Shown: positions 23,640 to 36,164, counted from the stretch's first letter. The stretch is DNA of 64,000 nt from Lasiosphaeria ovina (GCA_033439765.1 JAULSN010000005.1:3301001-3365000); one strand, 5' to 3'. Notes: generated by a model from the sequence alone, not told the origin. Made by a program: numbers and translations.

Positions 23640-26600
23640 ACGTCGGGTTATTCTACGTAGCGGATGACCTTTTACTATAGGTTTATTATCATCTTAGTAT
23701 AGTTCTTCAAACCTATCCCCCTTAGCTACTTATAGCTACTTATCGAGCCGTACGGGCGGTCCGGCTTTATCGGGGTAGGTATCGTAATATTCTTTTAGGA
23801 GAATTAGGGAGTTCTTAAAATCTTCGGCGTAATACTAGGTAGCGTTAGGAGCCTACCCGCGTTATTAAACTTAGTACTGGAGTTTCCTATAGTACGACCG
23901 TGATATTAATACCTATTCTACAATCTATTCTTACTTATTATTAATCGTCTCTCCTTCCGGGTTTGAGTCCTTCTAATTAGGTAGTAGGTTATTTAGGTAT
24001 AAGCGTAGGTAGTCCGTATAGAATACGTTAGTCCTTCGCTATTCCTTAGGTATTTCTAGTTTATAATCGTACCCGTTAGGGCCGGACCTCTCTAAAACCT
24101 TAAAGTATTATTATATTAGTAGGAAGTCTAGTTTTAAGCTAGGCCGATTAGTCGATTATATCTTTTTAATTATATAGACTTAGTTACTAACGTCGAAGTC
24201 GGGTATTTAGCGGTACTTATTAGCTTCTTAGGTTTAGCGTTCTTATACTTTTATAATAGTATCCTTTATAGTATTAATATATCTCTCTAGGGTTTTAGCC
24301 ATTTCCTAGGCCTCTTATTAGGTTATCTTCTCCGATTACTAGAGGTCGGGGTCGGAGAGGTCCGTTCTTCTTATCTAATTATAATATATTAATATAGGGA
24401 AATTAAAAAGAACCTCGTACGGCTAGAGTTCTATATTATCTTAAGGAGTTAAATTCTAGACCGCGTTTATAGCCGGTATGAATTTCGACTAATTATCTTA
24501 ATAATAAGAGATAAATATTCGTAATCGTTAATTAATCTATTAGTAGAAGTTTTCTACTTATCTTATAGTTTATTTATACTTAGAGGACGATAAATTCTAA
24601 TAGATCCTTAGGAGCTTTATTAACTCGTTTATAAATTTAGAAATAAACTAAGGACCTCGATCGCTAATAACTTTAAAGGGTAACCCGAATATATAATATA
24701 ATCCCTTATAATATATACGGGTAACCTCGACTATTATAACGGTAGAATAATACGGTATATACTAAGAGGCTTTACTTAAGCGATCGATAATTATAAAGAG
24801 GTTATTATACTTATATTTATCTTTTAGTAAAGACTTGAAGTTAATAATTAATCTACTCTAGATTCTTTAAAGTAGCGGAATCGGGTATAATAGACCGGGA
24901 GTCTTATCTCGTAGGACTTTAGCGGACTTATATTTATAGTTAACGATAAATTTATCTATATCGGTACTTAGACCCGCCTACTAATAGAGTTCCTTTAATA
25001 TTTTCCGTATTTTATTCCTTTTAGGATAGGCTAAGGAAAGTCGGGAATATATTTTATAAATAATTTAAGTACGTAGTTATATTACGTCTAATACGACGAG
25101 CCTATTATTCTTAAGAAAGAGGCCGTTACGAGTTATTAATAGTTAGTTACCTTCCTAATCTTTAAGTACCTTTATATAATAGACCGATAGGGAATCGTTA
25201 GATCTATTAGCTTCGAGTAACTCGTTAAGGAGTTTATACCCCGAAGACGACGGTACTTTTAAGATTAGAGCTATTAATAGCGTTACCTCTATTATCGATA
25301 GGTACTCCGTCGTCTTTACTAGTACGCCGTCGTAATCCTATTAAAATATTTAAATAGTATAATAGGCGTCCTATTATTCCTTTTAAGTCTTTAGCTTATA
25401 AGAGCGTTAGGTTAGGGCGTCTACCGTAGTATTTAGCGCTCTCGGACGATAGAGTATTCGGAAGTAGAAACTAGTAAGTTCTTCTACCTAACTAGCCTAC
25501 CTTATATTAAGCTACTATTTAATTATAAAGTACTTAAGTATATCGTTATCCGAGAAGATAATAAATAGCTCTTCGTACTATAGACCTACTAGCTCGCTCT
25601 ATTAATATTAGAGAGATCGGATAATCGCTAGTAACTCCTTATTATAAATAAAGTAGTTAAGTTCGGCCCCCTTTATTATTTTAGAATAAAAGGCTACCGG
25701 GTACTACTCGTCTCTATATTTCTAGCTTAAGACTCCGGTAACTACCCCTCCTAAGGAGTCGGTCTTAATACGGGTTTCCCGACCGTATTTGAAGTACTTT
25801 AGGACCGGTATTAATATTAGACGGGCTTTTAACTCGTTAAAGGTTAGTTAATAATCGTCGCTCTATTTAAACGCTTCCCCTTTTTTCGTTAGAGCTACTA
25901 GTAGCTTCGTAACCTAACTATAGTTATAAACAAATCGGCGATAGAAGTTATAGAATCCGAGGAAGAATTATACTCCCCTTAGATCGTTCGGCTCCGGCTA
26001 GTCTTATATAATATCCGTTTTAGAGGGATCGACCAATACTCTATCGACTCCGATAATAAAGCCTAAGTACTTAGTTTCCTTTATATAGAATTCGTACTTA
26101 TTAATATCGGCTTATAGGCCGGCCTCCTATAGTCGTTATAGGATAAGTCGTATATAACGGACGTACTCTTCCTCGGAGTCTAAATAGACTAAGATATTAT
26201 CGAGGTAAGCGTTATAGAAGTCGTTAAGGTAGCCTATTAAAGAGTTATTAATAAAACGTTAAAATATTATTAGACTATTAGTAAGGCTAAAAGGTATAAC
26301 TTTATAGCTAAAGGTCCCGTAACGGGTATAAAATATCGTTAATTACTCGTCGTCTAGATATATATAGATTCTATAGAATACTTAGCGGATATCGATCTTT
26401 ATAAAGATATAGGCCTTACTAATATAACTAAGTATCTCGTCGATTAGAGATAAAGGTATTCGGTCTTTTTCCGTTAAGGCGTTTAGCTTACGATAGTCTA
26501 TATAGAAGCGTAAGCTACCGTTACCCTTTCTAGTAAAGAGGATAGGAGCGGCCTATAACGTACTACTTATTTAGATAAAACCCTTTCTAAGGGTATTAGT

Positions 26601-29600
26601 AATATATTCCCGGTATACCTCTAGTTCCTTAAGAGATATCTTATATAGTAGGCTATATCTTAAGTCCTCTAGCTTCTTCTTAAGTAATAACCTAATTTAG
26701 TAGTCGATTAAGTCGCGTTAAGGTATAAGGATATCTAATTAGACTTTACTAAAGACGTTTAAGAAGTCGTAATATAGGGATGGTAATTTGGCGATAATTT
26801 TTTTATATAGTATATTATCGTCTTCTTCTAGACCGGTAGTTTTAAGCTTATTAATTCGCTTATCGAGCTCGTTAAGAGTTATAACCTTAACTTATTCCCC
26901 TTTATACGAGAGTCGGAAGGCCGTTTTACTTAATATAGCTATTTTAATAGGGCGCTCTTAATACTAGCTAATCCTATCGCGTTATATATAATAAGGACCT
27001 CGTACGTCCCGTTTAGGGTATAAGGGCTTCTTCTTTAGTTCTTCGGGTTCTAGTTTCCCTAGCTACTCCTTTTACGATAGATTAAGTTCTCTCTCTATAT
27101 AGTTATATTCCCGCTTAGTACGATTACTATTAACCTATTATACTAACCTCTAGAGGAGGGTAAGTCTAAAACTCGGAATAGCTCTCGTCGGGGTAAGTTC
27201 TTCCTTAGGATTATAAACTATAAAGTTATTCTAATTCTAGTATTCGAGCTCGTCTATACGGGCCCGTATAAGCCGGCCGTCTCGGCGACGCTTATCCTCT
27301 TTCTCTAGGAGCTCGTTCTATCGATAGGCGTCCTATTAATAGTCTATATTAGGAACGGAGGCTACTAAAGACTAGTCTATAGGAATAGTATTCTATTAAC
27401 TCGGATCGAGTTCCTAGCTCTCTAGGAATAGAAGGCGGCGGCGCTTCGTATCGATTAAGATATTATAATAATCCAGCTACTTCCGACCGATTATAACTTT
27501 ATAAATATAATCGATTTCGATAAAGTATTCTTCTTTAATTATATAGTTCTATATAATAAAGTCGGCGTTTAAGAGTATATCGATTTTTTAGCGGGATTTA
27601 TTATCGAACCCTCCTACTTCTTATATATAAGGGTCGATCGTCGAATTAGTTTATATTATTTTATATAGTTACTATATAAATATTCGGTTAATAAAGAGGT
27701 ATCCGTTTACTCTAGAGTCGACGAGTATATTATTTATAGTTAAGGAAAGTCTATTATTTACTAGAGTATAACTAATAATAAAGGCTTATCCTCCTAGATA
27801 TTTAGAGAGTAATCCTAGTTCTTTCTTACTTATAGCCCCTATTATATATACCGACTCGGTCCTTAGGAGGGAATCTACTTACCCTAAGGTTACTAGTTTT
27901 TCGGATTTATATCTATTCCCTTAGCGGCGGGGCTTATAAGCTATATCTCGGTTCTGGACCCGTAGCGGGAGTCGTACTATATATAACGATCTACGATTTC
28001 CTGAACTCGATCCTTACCGGCGATAGGGGCGATATTCTTCTAGGGGTAGTCCCGAATAGTATAGCCCTATTCCCGGTAAGTAAAGTATCGCTTCTCTAGG
28101 TATAGCTTCTTAAGCTCCTCGGCTAAGGCGCGAGGAGGGTTCCGGTTAGGATTAGTAGGAGCGGGGGGCGTAGGTTAGCTATTAGTTCCGCTACTACCTC
28201 GGGGGTTATATCGAGGTATACCCTAACTACCTCTAGAGCTACTATTAACGCCGTTAGTAGTAAGCTTCTCTACCTTAGCTTTATTAGCCTATCGTACTTT
28301 CTAGGCGAGTTTTATATTTAGTATAAACTCGGCTCCGATCTTAACGTACTTCTTAAAGTCGACGGTATCGTTAATATATTTACGCGTTAACTTATCCTAT
28401 ATAGTAGGAGTAAGGCGGCGCTTAAACTCCTTCTTCTACTCGGATCGGGGGCGGCGGTACTAGCTTACTAGACGAATAAACTTATTCCGGAACTCGTAAT
28501 AATTATCTCTAGGTAATATATAAAGATTATTAAACTCCTCTAGAGCCTCCTCTTCGCGATTTACGTTACGGTACTTATTCTTAAGCTAGGCTAGTAAATC
28601 TTCTACGGTCTTAATCTAGTTAGGATAGGCGTCCTCTAAATATAGTTCTAGCTATAGAGAGGTATTACCTACTAAGCGGAGTTTAATATAGGTCTAACGC
28701 GCGCGGTCTATCTCGTAATAATTAGCGTTAACCTATAGCTTATTCTCTATTTAATAAATCTAGGTATTAAAAGTAATTATATCTTTCGTATTATCGTTAT
28801 AGAAAAGAGGAGGGTCTACTATCTTCGTACTTCGGTAGGGCTACGAATTACTAGAGGCCGGGGTTAAGTACTACGAGCTATATTAAGAGAGTATATTAAT
28901 AACGATAGTACGGTTTAGGCTATTAATATATTCCTATATTCTCTATATAGTATGGTCCCGATCCTTAAGGGCTACCTACGTATTCTTTAGTAGGTCGTCT
29001 TCCGTAAAGGCGAGGGCGTCTAGGGCTAGTCTATCTATTAGGAGGCGATCGGCCTACGAGCGGATATTTCGGATTACGGTCGACTAGTTATAAGCGATAT
29101 CGTATAGCTATACTACCTACCTATAAAGCGTATATATTATAATTATTCGTAATTTCATCTCGCGCTAGAGCTCGTCGGGGTTATACGACGCCTTATACTC
29201 GAAATCCTTTATATCTATTAGCCCCTTAAAGGTTAGGTCCTTATTCTCTAGGAGGAGCGTTCGGAATAGTATAGCGGGTCCCTTCTTTCCGCGCTTGATG
29301 AATATAGTAGCTATATCGGTAATCTTCTACTAGAAATCACCCTTAAGGTCCTCGCGAGTTAGATTAAACTATACTTTGGCGATCTCCGGGAGGATAGCCT
29401 AGTTATAAACTTCTCGATTAATTTCGGCCTTACTTATTCCCGGAACGGGGTCGCGAATCATTATCGTAAAAGCTCTTACCGATATGGTTCTTATAGTATG
29501 AGCTAAAGTCTTATATTCGCGGACTAACCGGGAGAGAATAGTATTAGAGATCTTATATAGCTAGGCTTTAATAAAGTCATCCTATCAGTAGGCGACCTCC

Positions 29601-29790
29601 TCGAGGGCCCGCTGGAGGTTCTCCTTTATAGAGTGATCCGAACCGATAGTAGATATTCCCTTAGTTATATGGGGACTTCCCCGTAGGTTTATACCGCTTA
29701 GTACGATTCCTTCCGTACGGTCGCTAGGTTCTGATCTCGTATAACTAGTACGTACCCTTCTTTACGACGGTAGTGGATTTTAACGAAATA
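23640..29790 (-). pseudogene. A2 gag-pol polyprotein (RIP-inactivated)
   Basis: Minus-strand polyprotein of A2, colinear with A1. The zinc knuckle near 28055-28096 reads YFTYRE*GYTIRDY (all ligands to Tyr). Retropepsin sits near 27700-27740 with DSRVNGY. RT has the YLDN motif near 26190-26215. Integrase has the ISDRG block near 24655-24670, and the C-terminal chromodomain lies at about 23730-23860. Stops occur throughout. This is the only A copy that shows the gag N-terminal half (about 28.2-29.7 kb), absent from the window in A1. Confidence 0.86.
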
Positions 29791-29852
29791 AACAAATCTT
29801 CGGTAGGATATTCTTTAAGGCCTTCCTAGGTAATAAGTTATTAGCTTTAGAT

Positions 29853-30107
29853 TATTACCGTATAGTCGATTTAATAAGATAGGGCTATACTAATTATCGC
29901 TATATTCGTAGAATCTAAAGCTAAGGAAAGAAAAAGAAAAGAAAGTTCTAAAAGGCTACGCGATACGCGGAGAAGTGGGCTAGGTTTTATAGGTTACGTA
30001 GTAGGGCTTGGCATAGGCCACTAATAGCGGGGTTACTTAGTCAGCTCGAGTCGTATAGCGTACGACCAATTAGGGCTACCTAAATATCCTTCGCACCTGC
30101 CGTAATA
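29853..30107 (-). repeat. 5' LTR of A2
   Basis: 255 bp, same ends as 23328-23582. Downstream sequence (30108 on) is not B2, so the element's right flank has been rearranged. Confidence 0.93.
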
Positions 30108-30370
30108 TATTCTATTAAATATCGATATAGAGATATATAAGGAATTTAAGTAATAATTTATTTATAATTAAGATAGAATAATAATATAGATAAAAGATAA
30201 TAAGGATATATTCTAATTCTTAACTTCTCCCTTAATAAACCCCGTTTAGAATGACTATATTCCCGAAAATTACGGGAACTAAGCTCCCTGAAATATCTGA
30301 AACGGCTACCCCTAAGGTACTTGCCCCCCGCTAAAGCCCGGTATCCCCTACGCCATCTGCGGGACTTGAA

Positions 30371-30598
30371 CCCCTATTAGATAGGTTGCTGGCCTAGATG
30401 AGCGGGTTTATATAGCTTCTGGGTAGCGTGGGGCTCGTATTAGGCGGTCTATTACCCCTATTAGATAGGTTGCTAGCCTGGATAAGCGGGTTTCTATAAC
30501 TGCCGGGTAGCGTGGGGCTCGTATTAAGCGGGTTACCGGCCTTATTAAATGGGTTATTATCCTAGGCAAACGGGTTCCTATACCCCGGTTCGAGGAGG
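30371..30598. repeat. 84-bp tandem repeat, about 2.7 copies
   Basis: Units start at 30371 (cccctattagataggttgct), 30455 (same) and 30539 (a diverged, partial third). Each contains gcgggttt and gggtagcgtggggctcgtatt. The first two differ mainly by C/T and G/A changes, so the array was also touched by RIP. A tRNA B-box-like gggttcaagtcccgc reads on the minus strand just before unit 1, but no tRNA folds. Confidence 0.85.
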
Positions 30599-30919
30599 CT
30601 ACTAGTTAAGTATAGGTTAATTTGAAGTTATAGTATTATTTATATTCGATCTTATAGCTCCTTTCCCGGGATTAGTTAATTATACTTGAATTATCGACCT
30701 ATAGACCTCCGTCGACGAATTACTAGCCTACTTTAGTAGAGAGTTTATATACTTATAATAATAAGCTTCTAGCGGTACGAATTCCTTATTTTACGTATTT
30801 TCGGTAGTAAACTCTAAATTCCTATCGACGTAATTACTAATAGTCGTCCTCGGTATATTGAAATCGCCACCTTTAGCTAGGACCTACTTCACTTTTACTA
30901 TTTATTCCTCGGTAAATAT
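30599..30919. other. RIP-altered DNA, nothing recognised
   Basis: AT-rich sequence with stops in all frames between the 84-bp array and solo LTR S2. Confidence 0.5.
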
Positions 30920-31638
30920 TATTAAAGTGTAGCTAGTTACTGAGGCAATAAGGTCCCTATAGGGCCCTGGGCTACAGGGCACCACAGTGGCTGTGTTGGT
31001 GTTATGAGCGTTGTGGTCATTGTGGGGGTGCTGAAGGCGCTATACCGAGATTGTTTAGATAGCCCCACAGCACCCTCTCGAACCTTCTATAGGTCTAGGA
31101 GTACCGTGGTCCATAAGGCCGCTTACGCGGCCTGTGGGCCCTTAGAACCTTCTAGAGGGCCTACCTTAGGTCTATATAGACCTGTCCTTTCCCTTAGATA
31201 GATTTCCTTTCTATAAGCAAGCAAGTCATCCTCCACTCTTTGTACAATAGACCTTCTATAATACAGCTCCACTCATTCTTCTTCAGCACCTCCCACTGCC
31301 CCCGAAGACCCTGAACTGCAGGGCAGAGTCCCCTACAGCCTACGAGCAGACTACTGAGCAGAGTCCTCAGTAGCCTACGAGTGGACTGCTGAGCAGAGTT
31401 CTCAGCAGTCTAGGCCTGTAGCAGAGTCCTACAGTCCTGTGACCCTGCTTCCCTCAGTGCCCTACGGCACTATTGTACTGGCCTGTAGGGCATAGCTCCC
31501 TACAGCCCACCCTGCAGTGTGGACCGACCTCCCCTGCACCTGGTTCCCGGCATACGCTACCGCTTCCGCTACGCCTGTGAGTATTGCGCACCCTATATAG
31601 GTGCTGAGTTCAGGCCTATACAGGCACGTAGTTTAATA
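30920..31638 (+). repeat. Solo LTR S2, 719 bp, with 5-bp target duplication
   Basis: Starts tattaaagtgtagctagt (TG changed to TA) and ends gtagtttaata (CA changed to TA). aatat is duplicated at 30915-30919 and 31639-31643. Same family as S1 and S3. Confidence 0.93.
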
Positions 31639-31643
31639 AATAT

Positions 31644-34157
31644 ATTCAACGATATTTAATAGAACTAGTTAACTTAATATATAAGACGATACGCTTTAAT
31701 ATCGGAAAGTTATTTCGGAGCTATTACGAAGAGCGCTTTTAGTATAAATATAATATAATAATATAATAATAGAGATAATATTTAATAAGTTTAATATAGT
31801 AAGTAGTATAGAGAGTCTTGGACGAGATAATTAGGCCGAGAAGTATCTAAGGTAAATATATATTATCTTATATCGTCCTCTTCACTACTTAGCTAATATA
31901 TAAATAAAAGGCCATTTAAGGAAGCTAGCTAATAGACGGTCTTATCTAGCCTATAACCCGACTATACGGCTAGCCGATAAACTCGACTACCGATCTAAGT
32001 AGAAGAGAATAGATACTTAATCCCGGAGAAGAATTTTTTTAAGTAAGAAATCTCGTACCTATAACCGGTATTAGAGATTATATTAAATAGTTTATTTAAC
32101 TCTTACCTTATTAACGTATTATTACGAGTATATCGTCGACCGTAATATATATATTAATAGTTTCTCTCCTAGAGATATACTATTCGTTCGTAACGTATTA
32201 AGTCCGTCTTCCGGTAAAAGCCCTTATTATATATATAGTAATAAACCTTATAAATACGAGGCTTATTATATATTCGTATATATAACCTAAGGTTAGGTTT
32301 ATAGGTAAAAGTCTTATTATATCCCTCGATAGTATAATAAAACGGCCGACTGGCCGTTTCTTTTAGAATAACCGGCTTAAATATTAAAGGCCTATTCTAT
32401 AACGCCTCCTAGCGGGTATATAGCGTAGAACCGTTCGATATATCGGTTCGGGGTAATGGGTAAATTTCAGAGGAGATACTTATTATATCGGGAATACTAT
32501 AGTTCTAATAATATTAATCTTCAAACGGAAGGAATATTAAGAAGTCCATAGTAATAAGGGATAGTAAATTAAATAGTAATTTATATATACTTCTCTTTAT
32601 AATATATTCTTCGGCGTATATTTAATAATTTTATTAAATATATATACTAGGACTAATATATATTCGCGTATTAAAGAAATCAACTAGTCCGTATCGGGCT
32701 ACGGGAAAAGGTAGTATAGTAGAGCCGTAAAATCATAGAGCGCCGCAATTCGTCCGAACGGCCAAAGACTTCGCTATACGGTATAGCGACCCCTAGAATA
32801 AGGACCGGGGTCGGACGATATAACGACTATCCAGGATAGCGCTATATAAACCAAATACCGTAGCGTATATAAGATAGCGCCGCGAGAGGATACCGAAGAG
32901 AGTCTACGCTATATTATAGTAGAAAGAAATAAGGTAATAAGTTATAAGTAGCGCTACTAACGAAAACCCCCACGACGATCTCTAGTATTAACCGTAGTTT
33001 CGTCGATAGCGTACTACTAACGACCGAGGTCATAGAGGCCAACCCCAGGTCTTCCCATACCAATATAGCGCTATATATCTAGCGTGAATAAATAAGAAAT
33101 CGAAATGGTCGTAAAGGGTGAATAAATTTTTTTCGCTATTATATTTCCTCTTTAGCTTTATATTAACTTTAAAATAGACGCCTTACGTCAATCCTAGCGA
33201 CGTCGACTATTACGAATACGGAAGCGTAGATAAACGTTAATGAAAAAAGCCAGCGAGTTTCACCGAATATACGGTGCCTAAGTATACCTTCTACTTTATA
33301 TTAACTATCGCTTTTATATTTACTTATCGAGTACGAACTCTAATTGGCCTCCATCTTAAAGTAACCTAGTAAGTGGATAAATATTTATTATAACGTAAAT
33401 AGCTCATATTTCTTTCTAGATAAGAACCTACCCCTTACCTATCTTCTTTACTTCTCTTTAGTATAGACTATATGGGGGATTCTATCATAGTTAGTAGCTA
33501 TTGGCTAATAGGAGAGACCTCTTATTATGGCGATCTGCCTATAGGGGTTTACTAAGGTCTAATATAAGTCTGGTCGTGGGGTTTAACTATGCGGGGCGTA
33601 GCTGGCTTATATATTTGGTTTAGCTATTAGTGTTTATGGAGTATTACGAGTCTAACCTTTCGAATCCCAACTACTCTACTAGGAGTCTGCGGTGGATATT
33701 CTAAGGGGTGAAAAGAGTGATTACTGGATTCTAGTTATGGCTACGAAATGGCTTTCCGGAATCGTCAGTGATATTCATTATATAGAGGGCTTATCTATGC
33801 GAATAATAACGCCGGAGGGGTCGGAATCTGTAATATCGGACGGATAACGATTATGGTTTAAGAGTTTGCCAAGTATATGTACGTATAGTATATGCCGGTT
33901 ACTTTTCACGGTGAAAATGTCAGCCCGGCCTATTGAGAAATGTAGATGCCCCAGCCCCCACTTTATGCTCTTTAAGCTGACTAGACGCCGCTAGAGTTGC
34001 GTATAGACGCTTAGCGAATTTTTCATAGTGAAAAAACGCGCCCGTACGTTAGGACTTACAGTTTCCGCCGTATAACCCGACTAACAAGTAGCGGGCGTTG
34101 GAGGGCTAAGGGGATCTTGCTGAATCATGCACATCTATTCGTAGAGACCATTCCACG
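31644..34157. other. RIP-altered, AT-rich region without recognised genes
   Basis: 2.5 kb with no long frame. Local palindromes include aaacggcc-gact-ggccgttt near 32341, the 19-bp palindrome tcgctatac-g-gtatagcga at 32771-32789, ttttcacggtgaaaa near 33904 and tttttca-tag-tgaaaaa near 34019. The part from about 33450 on is less AT-rich and keeps some CpA/TpG. No domain is seen. Confidence 0.5.
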
Positions 34158-35357
34158 TTAGCGGCGGAAATGTATGGGCGTATATGAGCTTGCAGCCGGT
34201 TTCAGTTGCAGAGCCAGCTGGCTCAACAGGGTTGTTTCCCTTGTGTTAAACTGCGTGCCTGTATAGGCCTGAACTCAGCACCTATACAGGGTGCGCCGTA
34301 CTCACAGGCGTAGCGGAAGCGGTAGTGTAGCAACAGCAGGGAGCCAGTTGCAGGGTAGGTCGTAGGGAACTGTGCCCTAGACCAAGTGCAGGGTAGGTCG
34401 CAGGAAACTATGTCCTACGGTCCAGTCAGACTATAGGGAACTGTGCCCTGTAGTCCAGTACAACAGTGCTTCTGCGTAAGGCACTGAGGGAAGCGAGCTG
34501 ACTGCTACAGGTCTGTAGAACTCTGCTACAGGCCTGCCACTTAGACTGTGAGGACTCTGCTCAGCAGTCTACCTCGTAGGCTATAAGGGACTCTGCCTTA
34601 TGGCTAGGGTCTTCGGGACCAACTGTGGGTGCTGAAGAAGACGAAGAGGAGTTTGTATTATAGAAGGTATATAGTACAAAGAGTGGTGAGTGCGTTGCTT
34701 GCTTGCTTAGAGAAAGGAAATCTATCTAAGGAAAGGAACAGGTCTATATAGACCTAAGGTGGGCTCCCTAGAAGGTTCTAGAGACCCACAGGCTCCGTAG
34801 ACAGCTCTATATTCTACAGTCTTCTAGTAGGCTTGTCTTACGTATGCCAGGGCGTATAGGGGTTTCGAGAAGGTGCTGTGGGGCAAAGTAAACAATCTAG
34901 GTATAGCGCCCTCAGCACCCACACAACGACCACAACGCTCACAACACCAACATAGCCACTGTGGTGCCCTGTAGCTCAGGGCCCTACAGGGACCTTGTTG
35001 CCCTAGTGACTAGCCACACTTCAACACCTTGACTTGCCGGGTTCACTACCCGATGTTGACGTGTCTTGGATTTGAAGGATTGTTACGCGTTCTTGGTCCG
35101 GATAATCTGTTATGAAAATATCCCCTTTGTGAAAGGTCTCGTCAGCGGTGACCTTTACTCTTCCTAGACCATCCGTTACTGCCTCGTACGGCGCTCATGT
35201 CCGCTTTTCGGTCTCAGTACCTTCTGGTTCATCATGCGCCAGCCAATCGGAATCGACCGTGATGACAAGGCTTCTGCAGATCTCCCGGATTTTAGTGCGG
35301 CCATTGACTGCATGCACAGGAACATATCTCGACCAGCTGGGACCAGTTCTGGTTAAT
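34158..35357 (-). pseudogene. Gene remnant of unknown function, split by solo LTR S3
   Basis: On the minus strand a frame open from 35357 reads RYVPVHAVNGRTKIREICRS and later YEAVTDGLGRVKVTADET, then FHKGDIFITDYPDQERVTIL, with one TGA inside (35195-35197). It runs into S3 at 35026. When S3 and one copy of its ccttg duplication are removed, the same frame continues from 34243 for about 28 more codons (RETTLLSQLALQLKPAASSY) to a TAA at 34158-34160. The reading frame is thus preserved across the ancient insertion site, which supports a real coding 3' end broken by the LTR. There is no start codon in the visible part, so upstream exons are expected; an intron ending ttaaccag near 35347 is possible. 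Codon use looks normal, not RIP-like. I do not recognise the family. Confidence 0.6.
34244..35026 (-). repeat. Solo LTR S3, 783 bp, with 5-bp target duplication
   Basis: Minus-strand copy of the S family, ends tgttaaact and acttcaaca on plus. ccttg is duplicated at 34239-34243 and 35027-35031. It is the least RIP-altered of the three and has 37-64 bp longer spacing than S1 and S2. It interrupts the gene remnant 34158-35357. Confidence 0.95.
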
Positions 35358-35987
35358 CAGCAATATAGAGCTAAGTAAGAGCTTGGTTGGGCTGCAGGCC
35401 ACCACAACTCCGTAGAGCATAGACATCTCGTTACTATGCCCCGACCACCCCAACATTACGACGTGGGAACCGCACGGGGGACATGGGGAGAAGCGGGATC
35501 CCCAAATAGCGTAGGCGTCTGAGGGATCAAGCGCGTGGGGCATGAAGTAGCGTTGTACCGTACGGCTTGGTAGATATTAGTAAAAAGTACTCGCTGGGCC
35601 CAAAATGATTCTATTCTACCTTTCGCCTCTACCTCCTGGAAGTTGGTGTAGTATGGATCCTAGGCGGGGAGTCGGCTTACTTGCCTAAGGCCATGGCCTA
35701 GGAAGCGTTGCACTAATGTCGGGGAACGAATTAGTAAGGAAAATTTCGCCCGGCACCGGAATCCAACAGGACGGACATATGCTACCCCTTATCACTACAC
35801 GGATACTGCAATATTCTTAGCTGTAAGTTACAATGCAAGACTCACTGGGTACCTAGCAGGACATACGACAGGCGTGATTTACCACAGTACGCCAAGTACT
35901 ACAACATACTATCAACGTTGCTTAAAAGGGGTCTCCCTATTTCTACTCTAGGGTGGCATTTGACCCAAGTCCGTGGTGACCTAACTG

Positions 35988-36164
35988 GGTGGAGATCTCC
36001 ACCCCTTGAGTGGGTCTCTGTTTGGTGGCCGTGGTTGACCTGACTGGGTGGAGATCTCCACCCCTCGAGTGGGTCTCTGTCTGATGGCCGTGGTTGACCT
36101 GACTGGGTGGAGATCTCCACCCCTCGAATAGGTCTCTGTCTGAACGGCGGGCCGTGGTGGCCGT
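35988..36164. repeat. 59-bp tandem repeat, three copies, with a 16-bp palindrome in each
   Basis: The perfect palindrome ggtggagatctccacc recurs at 35988, 36047 and 36106, an exact 59-bp period. Between the palindromes: cgagtgggtctctgt and tggccgtggttgacctgact. The third unit decays at its end. The array lies about 320 bp upstream of the proline-rich start at 36484, on unique, non-RIP DNA. Confidence 0.9.

Larger units (their letters stand above)
23328..30107 (-). mobile_element. Complete Ty3/Gypsy chromovirus A2
   Basis: 6780-bp minus-strand element with two 255-bp LTRs (23328-23582 and 29853-30107). Internal order matches A1: gag, zinc knuckle near 28.05-28.1 kb, retropepsin near 27.7 kb, RT near 26.2 kb, integrase near 24.7 kb, chromodomain near 23.8 kb, hairpin and polypurine tract next to 23583. 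It shows the uninterrupted sequence at the site where D entered A1. The flanks do not match: gatat on the left (in B2 gag), tattc on the right, so no target duplication is visible. Fully RIP-saturated. Confidence 0.95.

Noticed and set aside
30340..30430. B-box-like gggttcaagtcccgc on minus, as in a tRNA
   Set aside because: The T stem pairs at only three positions, no acceptor stem forms, and no A box is in place; it belongs to the 84-bp repeat edge.
35750..35815. tRNA-like text on minus around the cggcaccggaatccaac stretch
   Set aside because: The anticodon and T arms overlap; no cloverleaf can be drawn.
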